Below, one piece after another: positions 1 to 7,644 of a DNA stretch of 26,862 bases. Location of the stretch: the IMG/VR virus record IMGVR_UViG_3300008448_000513, positions 1-26,862 of that record; one strand, 5' to 3'. This stretch comes from a virus. The position numbers and the translations under genes were made by a program. Under the pieces are notes generated by a model that saw nothing but the letters and a program-made list of their open reading frames with translations, did no database searches and was not told the DNA's origin. The first letter of the stretch is position 1. Every line of letters starts with the position of its first letter.

Positions 1-308
1 GGCACGCCCGCCTCACGCAGCATGTGCACATCGAACTTCATGTTGTGATTGACCAAGAGCTTGATGCGCTTGGCTTCGTCACGCAGATGCTCGACGTAAC
101 GGGGCCGCTGGCGGATGTCCACGTACCCTTTGTACATGGTGTCCCCATCGTAAGCGGCGACCGCAATGCCGAACGCTTTGTGCCCCCGGTACCAGTGAAG
201 GCCGGTAGTCTCGACGTCGATCGACACGATGGGAAAATCGCCCAAGTCAGCCGGTATCTCGCCGGACACGACCGACTTGGGTTTCAAATCAAGGGATTCG
301 ATCCGCAC
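1..308 (-). CDS. DNA polymerase, 3'-5' exonuclease N-terminal part (partial)
   Basis: Only the first 102 codons are inside the window; the gene continues past the left edge. The translation contains a DEDD-type proofreading exonuclease pattern: Exo I 'SIDVETTGL' with the catalytic D and E, and Exo II 'NHNMKFDVHML'. This arrangement near the N-terminus is usual for phage family A DNA polymerases, so the role is probably replication with proofreading. A free-standing exonuclease cannot be excluded because the polymerase domain is not visible. The start is GTG at 308, chosen because AAGGAG lies 8 nt upstream (322-317) and no in-frame ATG precedes it. It overlaps the end of the helicase gene by 25 bases, which suggests translational coupling. 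It is the last visible gene of the leftward replication operon. Confidence 0.85.
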   Translation of the reverse strand, partial: MRIESLDLKPKSVVSGEIPADLGDFPIVSIDVETTGLHWYRGHKAFGIAVAAYDGDTMYKGYVDIRQRPRYVEHLRDEAKRIKLLVNHNMKFDVHMLREAGV

Positions 309-1561
309 AGGTATAGCTCCTTCGCAGCCCGGGTTATGGCGACATACTGGACACGCAATTCGGCATCGCGGTTAAGCTCGATGCCAAGCAGGGTGCGCGC
401 AGACAGGGTAAGGTCGACGACCACGCGATCGGCTTCCATTCCCTTCGCTTGGTGGATCGTTCCGATCGTGATCTTGACGTCTGCTGTCGGGTCCCACTGG
501 CGATAAAATTCGATCCATGCCGGGTGAATCTTGGCCGGGTCGCCATTGCGCAGAGCGATCGCCGTGCGGGAAGTCCACGGGCTACCGCCGCCGATCACCT
601 CGTACGGGATCATTTCGTGGTGCAACGCCTGCCGCAGTTCCTTCATCTGGAACCGATCGCGCACCAGAATCATGCCGCCGCCCGCTTCATCGAACTGCTG
701 CAGGGGGAACCCGTTCAGGTCCCCGTACCGGCGCACCCTGCCTTGCCGCTCCGCGTACTTGAATTCCTTCGGCACGCGCATACTGATGTTGTTCAATACT
801 TTGTCGTGCGCCAGTTCGTGGACCGCCAGCGGCACCCGGTACGACTGATTGAGCACCTGCTGCTCCAACCCGTGGTGGTTGGCGAAATCGACCATGCCGT
901 GCGGGTTCGCGCCATTCCATTCGTATATGGCTTGGTCATCGTCCCCTGCGATGATAATGTTATCTGCGTTACGGGCCAGCTTTTGGATGCACGCCCACTG
1001 GAGATTCGTGCAATCCTGTGCTTCGTCTATGATGACCGTGCCCCATGCCGGATCCGGTGTGCGCAGGAATCCGTGCAGCATGTCATCGAAATCGAGATAT
1101 CCGTACGTCTCCTTCCACTGAGCGTATTCTTTGCAGAATCGCTCGAAGTCATGCCGGGGACCGGGCGCACCCTGACGTTCGAATGCTTCCATCAGCGGCA
1201 TCCCGGTATTGTTGGTCATCGAGTACGCGGACAGGAACAGGTCGCCCATCTGCAATTCCTCGTCACCCTTGATGTCGCCCTTGAACTGCCATCCGGTCTT
1301 AGCGCCGAAATCAGCGCGCTTCTTGTCGTCGACCACGGACTCGCGGTTAACGCCCAGCACGCCGTACGCCAAAGCGTGAATGGTGGACGCGCGCACCCTG
1401 TGACCGTCGCCCAGCCGCGAAACCGCTTCCTTCGCGGCCGACTTGGTGAACGATAGGAATACGGCGGAGCGATCGCCGAAGTCGATCTCGTCTTTGATCA
1501 ACTTCACCAATCTGTGGGTCTTGCCGGTGCCCGGGGGGCCGAAAATAGCTATCTTATTCAT
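284..1561 (-). CDS. UvrD/Rep-like superfamily 1 DNA helicase
   Basis: This is an ATP-driven DNA helicase of 425 residues, probably unwinding DNA during phage replication. The SF1 motifs appear in order: Walker A GPPGTGKT at residues 8-15, motif Ia 'FLSFTKSAAKEA', Walker B VIIDEAQD at 176-183, motif III 'AGDDDQAIYEWNGA' near 205-218, motif IV 'QSYRVP', motif V 'TIHQAKGMEADRVVV', and motif VI 'VQYVAITRAAKELYL' close to the C-terminus. It is much shorter than bacterial UvrD (about 720 residues), so the accessory subdomains are reduced, as in small phage SF1 helicases. GAGGAA precedes the ATG. A stable hairpin (1579-1605) lies in the gap from the upstream gene. The 3' end overlaps the DNA polymerase start. 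Confidence 0.95.
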   Translation of the reverse strand: MNKIAIFGPPGTGKTHRLVKLIKDEIDFGDRSAVFLSFTKSAAKEAVSRLGDGHRVRASTIHALAYGVLGVNRESVVDDKKRADFGAKTGWQFKGDIKGDEELQMGDLFLSAYSMTNNTGMPLMEAFERQGAPGPRHDFERFCKEYAQWKETYGYLDFDDMLHGFLRTPDPAWGTVIIDEAQDCTNLQWACIQKLARNADNIIIAGDDDQAIYEWNGANPHGMVDFANHHGLEQQVLNQSYRVPLAVHELAHDKVLNNISMRVPKEFKYAERQGRVRRYGDLNGFPLQQFDEAGGGMILVRDRFQMKELRQALHHEMIPYEVIGGGSPWTSRTAIALRNGDPAKIHPAWIEFYRQWDPTADVKITIGTIHQAKGMEADRVVVDLTLSARTLLGIELNRDAELRVQYVAITRAAKELYLCGSNPLI

Positions 1562-1578
1562 CTATGTGTTCCTCGCGA

Positions 1579-1605
1579 AGCCCGCCGCCATGACAGCGGC
1601 GGGCT
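1579..1605 (-). other. Perfect intergenic hairpin upstream of helicase gene
   Basis: Perfect 10-bp inverted repeat (arms 1579-1588 and 1596-1605, AGCCCGCCGC and its complement) with a 7-nt loop. It lies between the 1623-2420 gene and the helicase ribosome-binding site. No T-run follows on the minus strand, so it is not a standard intrinsic terminator. It may stabilise or process the mRNA or partly attenuate it. Confidence 0.6.
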
Positions 1606-1622
1606 GGTTTACAGCATGGGTG

Positions 1623-2420
1623 TTACATGTCGGTGTTGGTGCCCCCCGTGTCGTCGCCCTCGTAGCCGCTGGTGTCCATCTTGATGACACGCCCGCCCGC
1701 GCTCACGGCCTTGTACAAATCCTCGGCCTGCAGGTAGACCTTCTTGGACGGGAACCCGGTGTGCGAGATCACGAAGTTCCAGAAGGAACCCTTGTCGTTC
1801 TTCTCCGAACCGGTACTGATGCGGTACACCCGGCTGAACCGATCGCCGCCGGCCAGTCTGATGATGGAGTTCCACTGGCGGGAAACCTTAGCCTTGGTGC
1901 GCGGCATGGGAATGATGATCTCCTCGCACTTGCCGGTCTCGCGGTTGATGAGCAGGCAGATATGCGTCGGCGTGTCCATGACGGCCAGCCCCTGCTTGTT
2001 CTCTTCCGCCGCGATGCGTTCGTTCGCCTGCTCCGGATCCGGGAACGATCCCAGAAAACCGCCGCCCTGCTTGCGATCGCGCCACACGAGGAACATCTTG
2101 CTGTAGTGCGCCGGGACCACGAACACTTCCTTGCCGTAGTTCTGGTTCGTGACGCTGTTGACCAGATCACCCGGTTCGGCACCCGGGATGTAGCCGGGGT
2201 CGCCCTTGGTGACGGCGGGCGACAGCGCCTGCAGGACTTCGAGTCTGGGAATGATCAGGTCGTCGGTCCCGACGTTCTCGCTGCCGCGCTGCGAGTTCAT
2301 GTCGATGTAATCCGGAACCTGATCCTGCACGAGCACCATCGCCTCGTCGGGCCTGTTCGCCAGTGCGGTGGTCTTGGGCGGAACGCTCTTTGCTGCGGTT
2401 TTCTTCGCTGAACTTGCCAT
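1623..2420 (-). CDS. Conserved-looking phage protein of replication operon, unknown function
   Basis: 265 residues, not assigned to a named family. The first 20 or so residues are lysine/alanine-rich and probably disordered ('KKTAAKSVPPKTT'). Then comes a compact domain beginning with 'GTDDLIIPRLEVLQALSPA', a wording I associate with phage replication-region proteins of unknown role. It has alternating hydrophobic strands ('EVFVVPAHYSKMFLVW', 'HICLLINRETGKCEEIIIPM') and ends in an acidic, glycine-rich tail ('YEGDDTGGTNTDM'). Basic/aromatic strands plus an acidic C-terminal tail resemble phage single-stranded DNA-binding proteins such as T7 gp2.5. That role would suit a gene next to two helicases and a polymerase, but it is inference only. 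AGGAGA precedes the ATG with good spacing. Confidence 0.85.
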   Translation of the reverse strand: MASSAKKTAAKSVPPKTTALANRPDEAMVLVQDQVPDYIDMNSQRGSENVGTDDLIIPRLEVLQALSPAVTKGDPGYIPGAEPGDLVNSVTNQNYGKEVFVVPAHYSKMFLVWRDRKQGGGFLGSFPDPEQANERIAAEENKQGLAVMDTPTHICLLINRETGKCEEIIIPMPRTKAKVSRQWNSIIRLAGGDRFSRVYRISTGSEKNDKGSFWNFVISHTGFPSKKVYLQAEDLYKAVSAGGRVIKMDTSGYEGDDTGGTNTDM

Positions 2421-2468
2421 GTTTCTATCTCCTGAGATTTACAGTTCTACGCCTCGGGTTGGGTCAGA

Positions 2469-2936
2469 TCACGACTTTGTGATCGAGGCCCGGGTGAACG
2501 GCGTAATTTTCACCACTTGTTCGTCCGGCACCGGCTGCTGCTTCTTCATTCGGTCCTTGAGAAAAGCTTTCAGGGTCGACGCATTGATCGTTTCTTGCAT
2601 CAGATCCTTCTTCTTCATCTTGGCCAGCCACGCCTTGAGTCCCAGCTTGTCCGTCACTTTGACATACATGTCGCCGGTCAGGGACAGACGGCCGATTCCT
2701 TCCAGCTTCACGCTCTCGACTCCGTCGTCTTCCATCTTGGACGGCAGCAGTTCCAGACGGACGACGTCGTAGTAGGCGTTCACCTTGCTGAGCTTGGCTT
2801 CCACCTCGTCCTTGATCTTCGCGATCTTGGTCATTTCTTCTGCCAGTTCACGTACCGAGAGACCCTTGTACTTGTCACGGGCCTCCTGCTTGTGCGTGTC
2901 GTAATTGGGAGCTGATTCTATATCGTCTTTATTCAC
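2469..2936 (-). CDS. Hypothetical protein, helical, replication operon
   Basis: 155 residues, function not recognised. The N-terminal half is charged and probably coiled-coil ('LAEEMTKIAKIKDEVEAKLSKVNAYY'), followed by 'SVKLEGIGRLSLTGDMYVKVTD' and a lysine-rich helical C-terminus. A helical N-terminus followed by a small beta unit is common in small phage accessory replication or recombination proteins of unknown role. The start is set at GTG 2936, not the upstream ATG at 2999. GGAG lies 8 nt before this GTG, and the GTGA overlap with the stop of the preceding gene is the coupling style used throughout this operon. The longer version would overlap the upstream gene by 67 bases and add a non-typical arginine/proline-rich leader. 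Confidence 0.8.
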   Translation of the reverse strand: MNKDDIESAPNYDTHKQEARDKYKGLSVRELAEEMTKIAKIKDEVEAKLSKVNAYYDVVRLELLPSKMEDDGVESVKLEGIGRLSLTGDMYVKVTDKLGLKAWLAKMKKKDLMQETINASTLKAFLKDRMKKQQPVPDEQVVKITPFTRASITKS

Positions 2937-3262
2937 GCCGTCTTCTCCATACGAAGCTCCAACGGGAGCGGGAAATACGCGCGGTCGCGGTTCGACCAAC
3001 GCAACATCTTGACGCTGAACCGTCCCATCTGGCCCAGCATCATGAACACGACAGCCGAAACGTACGGGGATCCGGCAATCAGGAAAAAGTCCTCCGGGTC
3101 GGTGGCGCGCAGCTTGGTGCGCAGGCTGGCCATCAACCTTTCGTTATGGATGGAGTTCTTCATGTTGTTCAGGTCGTCGCGCGTCAAAAATTGCACATCG
3201 CCGAAACGCTCGGCGTCGGAAAAGTCGTGCGACGTCTCTTGTATTACCCATACCGTGCTCAT
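2933..3262 (-). CDS. Hypothetical protein, 109 aa
   Basis: A small protein of unknown function. It begins 'MSTVWVIQETSHDFSDAE', continues with 'FGDVQFLTRDDL', and has a hydrophobic stretch 'DFFLIAGSPYVSAVVFMML' that is too polar at its edges to be a clear membrane helix. It more likely forms the core of a small alpha/beta fold. TAAGGAG sits upstream of the ATG with ideal spacing. The gene lies 11 bases after the SNF2-like helicase and overlaps the following gene by GTGA, so it belongs to the replication operon. No family assignment is offered. Confidence 0.8.
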   Translation of the reverse strand: MSTVWVIQETSHDFSDAERFGDVQFLTRDDLNNMKNSIHNERLMASLRTKLRATDPEDFFLIAGSPYVSAVVFMMLGQMGRFSVKMLRWSNRDRAYFPLPLELRMEKTA

Positions 3263-3273
3263 CTGTCGTCTCC

Positions 3274-5028
3274 TTATCTTGCTTTCACTAGGGGATTCTT
3301 GCCCGCCGCGATTTGCTGGCGGATATAGTCCGCTAGGTCCATCTTCGCGTCAATTGCCTGTAGCACCAGTTCATCCACCGAATCTTCACAGATCAGATCA
3401 ACGTAGGTTACCGATTTGGTCTGCCCGATCCTGTGCGCTCGGTCTTCGGACTGTCGGCGGTGCACCATGCTGAACGAGTTCGAATAGTAGCACACCAGTG
3501 TGGCCGCTGTCAACGTGATTCCGGTGCCGCCGGTTGTCTGGTTGGCAACGATGCCGCGCACCCTGCCGGCCTGATACTCGTTGCGCAGTGCCGCCCGGTC
3601 GTCGTCGTGCACCCCTCCGTGGTACTGGCCAATAGGTCCCAGCCCCGCTGCCTCCAGCGCGGCGGCGATCGCCTCGATTTCCGGTCGGTATACCGCCCAC
3701 ACGATGTATTGCCTGCCCTCGCCCGCTTCCTTGATCGTGTCGATCAGCTCGATTATCTTCGGGTTTTTCTGCGGCGATATGACCGGTATCGTGTCACCCA
3801 CTTTTACGATGTGCTCGCCTTTTTTCTGCGTCCATTTGACTTCTTCGCGCTTGAACACGGTAAATCCACCGGACACCTGATGCTTGCGCAACGCCTCTTC
3901 TAACGAATTCGACAGGGCGAACGTCTCGCCTTTGACGGTGAATGCTTTGGTCTTGTCGATCTCCTTGTAGTAGGCGATTTGTTCTGCCGTCATCTTGACG
4001 TATCGACGCTTGTACACCTTGGGCGGCAGGTTGAGACCAGCTTCCTCCTTGGAAACCTGATACACGTACGGCCGGATCAGATCCATCAACTCCGGCATGT
4101 TCTGGTACCCGACTACTTCCATGGGCTGGCGGGTGCGCGGATCCCGGAATCCACCCATGATGGCGTACCGGTTCCGGAACGAATAAAAATCGCCGCACCC
4201 GATGATGTCCGGGTTCAGGAATTCGAATTGCGAGAACAGATCCATGACCGCGTTAGCGATCGCGGTGCCGGTCAAAGTTATTCTGACGCTCGCCATGCGG
4301 GCCAGCTCGATTATGCGCTCTGTGCGGATGGACTTGTGGTTGGCGATGAAATGCGACTCGTCCATGACGATCAGCACTTTTTGGTGGCAGGACATGAACC
4401 GGGCAGCTACCGCGTGCGCCTGCCCGAAGCTCATACTTTCCGTGCCCATGACTGCCACCTTGAAATCATGCTCTTTCCACATCCACTCGTCGAACGCCTT
4501 GCTTTTGCCCGCGTCTAGCAGCTTGACGCTGACCGGTATGGGCGCATGTTTCGTTATCTCCTCCTCCCAAGACCGGCGCACCGAATGCTTGACTATGACC
4601 AGAACAGCGCCGATCCTGCCTTCCATTCTCATAGCGCACATGCCGTCGATGGTCATCTTGGTCTTGCCGGTGCCCATCTCCCCGTGTACGGCCCATTCAT
4701 CCTTGCCGTACAACCGGTTAAGACCGGCAATCTGGTGTGCGCCCGGTTTAGTCTTGAACGCGTACCACGCCGGGAACCCGACTTCATCGGCCTTTTCAGC
4801 CTTGGCCTTGTATTCCTTCAGGACGGCAAGCACTGCCGGTGTGCACTCAGCGCCGGGTAGCTTGGTAAGCTTGGCTACTTCTTCGACCACCATGCGCACC
4901 TTGGGCGCAGTCCACGCTCGAAGCGTCTTGTTCCAGCGCTTGGACACGAGATCCGATAGGGCGTCATTCGCCCACACTTGGCAACGGATGACGAAACGAG
5001 CCTTGCTGGCATCATAATCAATGTTCAT
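3274..5028 (-). CDS. SNF2-like superfamily 2 helicase/ATPase
   Basis: 584 residues. An N-terminal region of about 90 residues ('RCQVWANDALSDLVSKRWNKTLRAWTAP') precedes a two-lobed SF2 ATPase core. Walker A is GEMGTGKT (residues 116-123), motif II is DESH (223-226), motif III is 'RITLTGTAIAN', motif V is 'GGTGITLTAATLVCYYS', and motif VI is 'QSEDRAHRIGQ' (526-536). The 'EDRAHRIGQ' signature is typical of SNF2/Rad54-type translocases, which move on duplex DNA rather than unwind it. Phage versions often sit in replication modules and may remodel or help unwind template. ATGA overlaps the stop of the primase gene, so the two products are probably made together. Confidence 0.95.
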   Translation of the reverse strand: MNIDYDASKARFVIRCQVWANDALSDLVSKRWNKTLRAWTAPKVRMVVEEVAKLTKLPGAECTPAVLAVLKEYKAKAEKADEVGFPAWYAFKTKPGAHQIAGLNRLYGKDEWAVHGEMGTGKTKMTIDGMCAMRMEGRIGAVLVIVKHSVRRSWEEEITKHAPIPVSVKLLDAGKSKAFDEWMWKEHDFKVAVMGTESMSFGQAHAVAARFMSCHQKVLIVMDESHFIANHKSIRTERIIELARMASVRITLTGTAIANAVMDLFSQFEFLNPDIIGCGDFYSFRNRYAIMGGFRDPRTRQPMEVVGYQNMPELMDLIRPYVYQVSKEEAGLNLPPKVYKRRYVKMTAEQIAYYKEIDKTKAFTVKGETFALSNSLEEALRKHQVSGGFTVFKREEVKWTQKKGEHIVKVGDTIPVISPQKNPKIIELIDTIKEAGEGRQYIVWAVYRPEIEAIAAALEAAGLGPIGQYHGGVHDDDRAALRNEYQAGRVRGIVANQTTGGTGITLTAATLVCYYSNSFSMVHRRQSEDRAHRIGQTKSVTYVDLICEDSVDELVLQAIDAKMDLADYIRQQIAAGKNPLVKAR

Positions 5029-6596
5029 AGGTCGCTCTTAAATTCCATTGGTTCGACTGAATGGGACAGAATCGATCGCACCGGCACATGCCACACGTTT
5101 ATCGTCGATTCCCCAACCCGCAGCTTGCAGCTAATCACCCCCATGCCCTTCAATGCGAACCAAAGATTCACGCCCTTCAATTCCTCGCTCTTGGTTCTCT
5201 TCAGATAGTTGATGTAATCCTGCGCCCTGAATACCACGCATCTCTCGCCTTGGACTTTGGCGACCACCGGCATGCCGCGCATGAGCGATTTTCTGTCCTC
5301 CATGTTGTCGCCCTTGGATGACAGGTCGGTCTTGGATGCGAATTCGCGCAGGCGATCGCGCACCACGCCGGTTACGCTGGCCTCGTCCGGCGTTTCAACT
5401 ATCCGAGCTTCCGCCATGAGTGGCTGCAGCAGACGTTCCCATTCATTGGGCTTGATTACCGGGACGATCTTGGTCAGACGCTCGGCAATCAGCTCCCGCA
5501 TGAACCGCCACTCCAGCAACTGCTGCGTCGAAATGTTGGTAACAGGCTGGCCGTCGATATCGATCTGCCAGCGGATCGGTTCGGTCAGGTATTTTACCAG
5601 ATTATTGAACAGGGGCAAAGACTCGGTAGCCTGCAGCCGGTCTGCCTCGTCCGGCGTTATGCCGAATTCACGCTTCAGACACGTGGCCCGGTCGCACAGG
5701 CTGCGGATCGGTTCTTCGTTACAACGATAGCTGTACCCCGGTCGTGCCGCCGATCCGATTGTGCGCTGCATTTCAGCCCGGCCAAGCGGCTTGGTAAACA
5801 TGGCGGAGTTCGCTTCCTTCGCCCTGCCCTCGTACCCGTCCGGGTCCATCTTTTTGAGATAGATGACCGTGTTATACAGCGCTTCGTTCCGCTGGCCTTG
5901 GCCCACGCCTTCCGTGAACATGCGCTGGACGCACGGCGGCGCATTCGGATGGTCGGCTACAGCATGCGTCTTCAGATCCGATTCGTCTACGCGCAGCTTC
6001 TCCGCCAGCGTCAGGAATTCCAGAAGCTTTAGCTTCTTGCCCTCGCGCACAGCGTACCGGTTCGTGTCGTCTCCGCCAAAATAGGGCAGGTTGATCCAGT
6101 TGCCCAACGATTTCTTGCCCTCGCCGCCCTCGCCGCTGCCCAGCCGCGCCTGCTTGGGGAATATCTCGTGCCCTTTGTACCCGACCACCTCGGACCACCG
6201 GCCCAGCAGCGACCGAATCTTGCTGGCGGCGATCGGCTTCTCCATGAACATGTAGCAGTGAATGCCACCGGACTTGGACCGGCAAGCAATAAGCGGCAGC
6301 TTGTGCTGGCGGATCAATTCATCGACCGGATGGATTGGTATATCCTCGTCCGAATCGTGCGCATCGATGTCGATCGCCGCCCACATGCAAGTGTCGTCAT
6401 CCAGTATCGGCACCCCGCCACAGCCAACGGATCCGGATAGGTGCGGCCCGAATTCTTTTGCAGACAGGCCGGTGTACTCGGTGTGCATGCGCCCGCGTCC
6501 CGGGTCGAATCTGCCGGATGATCGGTCGTTGGACACGAACAGTGCGGCCATTCGTTCCTCGGTCGACGACACCGGTGTTTTCTTGGTGGCGGGCAT
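5025..6596 (-). CDS. Archaeo-eukaryotic-type primase (TOTE-like AEP), primase-polymerase
   Basis: 523 residues. The N-terminal catalytic domain shows AEP motifs: 'AIDIDAHD' (74-81) with the metal-binding aspartates, 'RSKSGGIHCYMF' (106-117) with the conserved GxH, and 'GHEIFPKQ' followed by 'GNWINLPYF' (142-173), the layout of TOTE-type primases. The middle region 'GVGQGQRNEALYNTVIYLKK' resembles the primase C-terminal helical domains of phage and plasmid primases. Three cysteines (C292, C301, C306) in 'RCNEEPIRSLCDRATC' could bind a metal or an iron-sulfur cluster. The expected role is making primers, and perhaps DNA synthesis, at the phage origin. GAGGGG precedes the ATG; the stop of the upstream gene overlaps it (TGATG). 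Confidence 0.92.
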   Translation of the reverse strand: MPATKKTPVSSTEERMAALFVSNDRSSGRFDPGRGRMHTEYTGLSAKEFGPHLSGSVGCGGVPILDDDTCMWAAIDIDAHDSDEDIPIHPVDELIRQHKLPLIACRSKSGGIHCYMFMEKPIAASKIRSLLGRWSEVVGYKGHEIFPKQARLGSGEGGEGKKSLGNWINLPYFGGDDTNRYAVREGKKLKLLEFLTLAEKLRVDESDLKTHAVADHPNAPPCVQRMFTEGVGQGQRNEALYNTVIYLKKMDPDGYEGRAKEANSAMFTKPLGRAEMQRTIGSAARPGYSYRCNEEPIRSLCDRATCLKREFGITPDEADRLQATESLPLFNNLVKYLTEPIRWQIDIDGQPVTNISTQQLLEWRFMRELIAERLTKIVPVIKPNEWERLLQPLMAEARIVETPDEASVTGVVRDRLREFASKTDLSSKGDNMEDRKSLMRGMPVVAKVQGERCVVFRAQDYINYLKRTKSEELKGVNLWFALKGMGVISCKLRVGESTINVWHVPVRSILSHSVEPMEFKSDL

Positions 6597-6826
6597 CAGA
6601 TCCCCTCGGTTTCTATTATCTCAGCCGCCAGATCGAAAGCGATGGCGTTGGCCAGCGCGCTGCGATCGCCCTTTTCGCGTGCGTCTATCTGCTTGCACGC
6701 ACCAAGCCCGTACAGGTTGACCATCGTACCGAATGCCACTACCTGTACTCTCAGCCCGATATCGGGCTTGAGCATCAATTCGGCGTAATCGCGCAAAACA
6801 GCCGCTAGGTACGCGTTCGCTATCAT
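6596..6826 (-). CDS. Hypothetical protein, 76 aa
   Basis: A small, mostly helical protein with no recognised family. It is rich in Ala and Leu, begins 'MIANAYLAAVLRDYAELML', and contains 'VQVVAFGTMVNLYGLGACKQ' and an acidic C-terminal helix. AAGGGG precedes the ATG at a suitable distance. It overlaps the zinc-ribbon gene upstream (ATGA) and the primase gene downstream (TGATG), so it is translationally linked to both. Position alone suggests a replication accessory role. Confidence 0.75.
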   Translation of the reverse strand: MIANAYLAAVLRDYAELMLKPDIGLRVQVVAFGTMVNLYGLGACKQIDAREKGDRSALANAIAFDLAAEIIETEGI

Positions 6827-7005
6827 TTCGTCCCCTTCGGTCTGGTTCGGTTACCGCTGAACCCGGACTCGCGCATCTTCTTTCCGCAGATGTCGCACCG
6901 ATGAATTACTTGGCCGGTCTTTGCGGACCTTTTCCCGTGGGTTGCCCTGTTGCGCTGGCACGACTGACACATCGGGCCGAATGGCCCGTATACGAAATTC
7001 GTCAC
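6823..7005 (-). CDS. Zinc-ribbon small protein
   Basis: 60 residues with two CxxC pairs, 'CQSCQRNRATHG' and 'CDICGKKM', separated by about 22 residues. This is the classic spacing of a single zinc ribbon. The C-terminus is basic ('SGFSGNRTRPKGTK'), which would suit nucleic-acid binding. Start GTG 7005: AGGGA ends 7 nt upstream, and an in-frame TAA lies directly before it, so no longer form is possible. It overlaps another plausible gene (6851-7183) in a different frame by 155 bases. The zinc ribbon is the better supported of the two because its cysteine spacing is unlikely by chance. Confidence 0.75.
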   Translation of the reverse strand: MTNFVYGPFGPMCQSCQRNRATHGKRSAKTGQVIHRCDICGKKMRESGFSGNRTRPKGTK

Positions 7006-7183
7006 TTATCATTCCCTGCTGGTGGTTGACCGGCACGCCGCCGAAAACGTCGCGCTTGGCTGCGGCGACCTTGGACTCCATCACCTTTATTTCAGCGGCT
7101 ATGTCTCGCCGCTGCAAGAAATAAAGCTCCTCAAGCCGGGCCTGCAGCCCGCGTAAGGTGAACATCGCCATGAGTCTGAACAT
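6851..7183 (-). CDS. Possible coiled-coil protein overlapping zinc-ribbon gene
   Basis: 110 residues if read to its stop. The first 50 residues look real: a hydrophobic start 'MFRLMAMFTLRGL', then a heptad-like helix 'LEELYFLQRRDIAAEIKV'. AGGAGAG is well placed before the ATG at 7183. The last half, which overlaps the zinc-ribbon gene in another frame, reads like an out-of-frame shadow rich in Arg, Pro and Ser. Either this is a true out-of-frame overlap, or the C-terminal part is tolerated read-through, or one base is wrong and the real gene ends near 7009. No function is assigned. Confidence 0.45.
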   Translation of the reverse strand: MFRLMAMFTLRGLQARLEELYFLQRRDIAAEIKVMESKVAAAKRDVFGGVPVNHQQGMISDEFRIRAIRPDVSVVPAQQGNPREKVRKDRPSNSSVRHLRKEDARVRVQR

Positions 7184-7193
7184 CGTCTCTCTC

Positions 7194-7274
7194 CTATTTA
7201 TTAGGCCACTGCCAGATAAGGCCAGCGACGATAACGGCCAAAAATCCGCACATAACGAGATCACCGGTCAGCAT
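7194..7274 (-). CDS. Very small single-span membrane protein (26 aa)
   Basis: 26 residues with one hydrophobic segment ('VMCGFLAVIVAGLIW') and a short polar end 'QWPNK'. GGAAGGA lies about 8 nt before the ATG at 7274. A longer in-frame version from 7292 lacks a ribosome-binding site. Its neighbours are a lipoprotein and a two-span membrane protein, which makes a cluster of three tiny envelope proteins. It is probably an inner-membrane peptide, but no function can be given. Confidence 0.5.
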   Translation of the reverse strand: MLTGDLVMCGFLAVIVAGLIWQWPNK

Positions 7275-7311
7275 CGATCTCGTCCTTCCCATTCGCGAGA
7301 AATAACGCTTT

Positions 7312-7644
7312 TCATTGCCCCGCCAGCAAAGTCGCATTCCACACACCCGGTGCGCAGGCCGCAACGTTAGCGACCGTCTGCGCGGGCGGGCTGAAGTCGG
7401 CGTTATAGACCGCCCAAACCAACGCGACCTTGATCGCAATGAACGGGAGCCAGCCGTGCTTGAGCAGCGCGGCGACGATCGGGTTGGCCTCCATCAAGCC
7501 GACCTTGGAAACGCCGACGTAGGTCGTCGCAACGTCCAACGCTTGACAGGCGACGAAGGTTTCTTTGCTGGATGCGACCGTCTGGATGGTCGCGCAGCCG
7601 GACAGGCTTAGCATCAGCGCGAGTGCCGCAAATGCTTGCTTCAT
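7312..7644 (-). CDS. Lipoprotein with DUF5658-like membrane segment
   Basis: 110 residues. A lipoprotein signal peptide is clear: 'MKQAFAALALML', then lipobox LSGC with the lipid-modified cysteine at position 17. The rest carries 'LDVATTYVGVSKVGLMEANP' followed by 'FIAIKVALVWAVY', a D..TT....G..E.NP pattern I associate with DUF5658-type membrane proteins, and a second hydrophobic stretch near 'VANVAACAPGVW'. It would be anchored in the envelope. ATGA overlaps the stop of the upstream two-span gene, so the two are co-translated. A role in lysis (spanin-like) or in superinfection exclusion is conceivable, but no enzyme or cognate spanin partner is visible. Confidence 0.8.
   Translation of the reverse strand: MKQAFAALALMLSLSGCATIQTVASSKETFVACQALDVATTYVGVSKVGLMEANPIVAALLKHGWLPFIAIKVALVWAVYNADFSPPAQTVANVAACAPGVWNATLLAGQ

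Noticed and set aside
1579-1605. Calling this hairpin an intrinsic terminator
   Set aside because: No T-run follows on the minus strand and essential-looking helicase and polymerase genes lie just downstream. Listed only as a hairpin.
449-2411. Long plus-strand frames opposite helicase and the 1623-2420 gene
   Set aside because: Antisense shadows; the minus-strand products have complete helicase motifs or operon context.
7268-7315. 15-codon frame starting ATG 7315 after the lipoprotein gene
   Set aside because: No ribosome-binding site and no protein-like character; it simply bridges to the next start.
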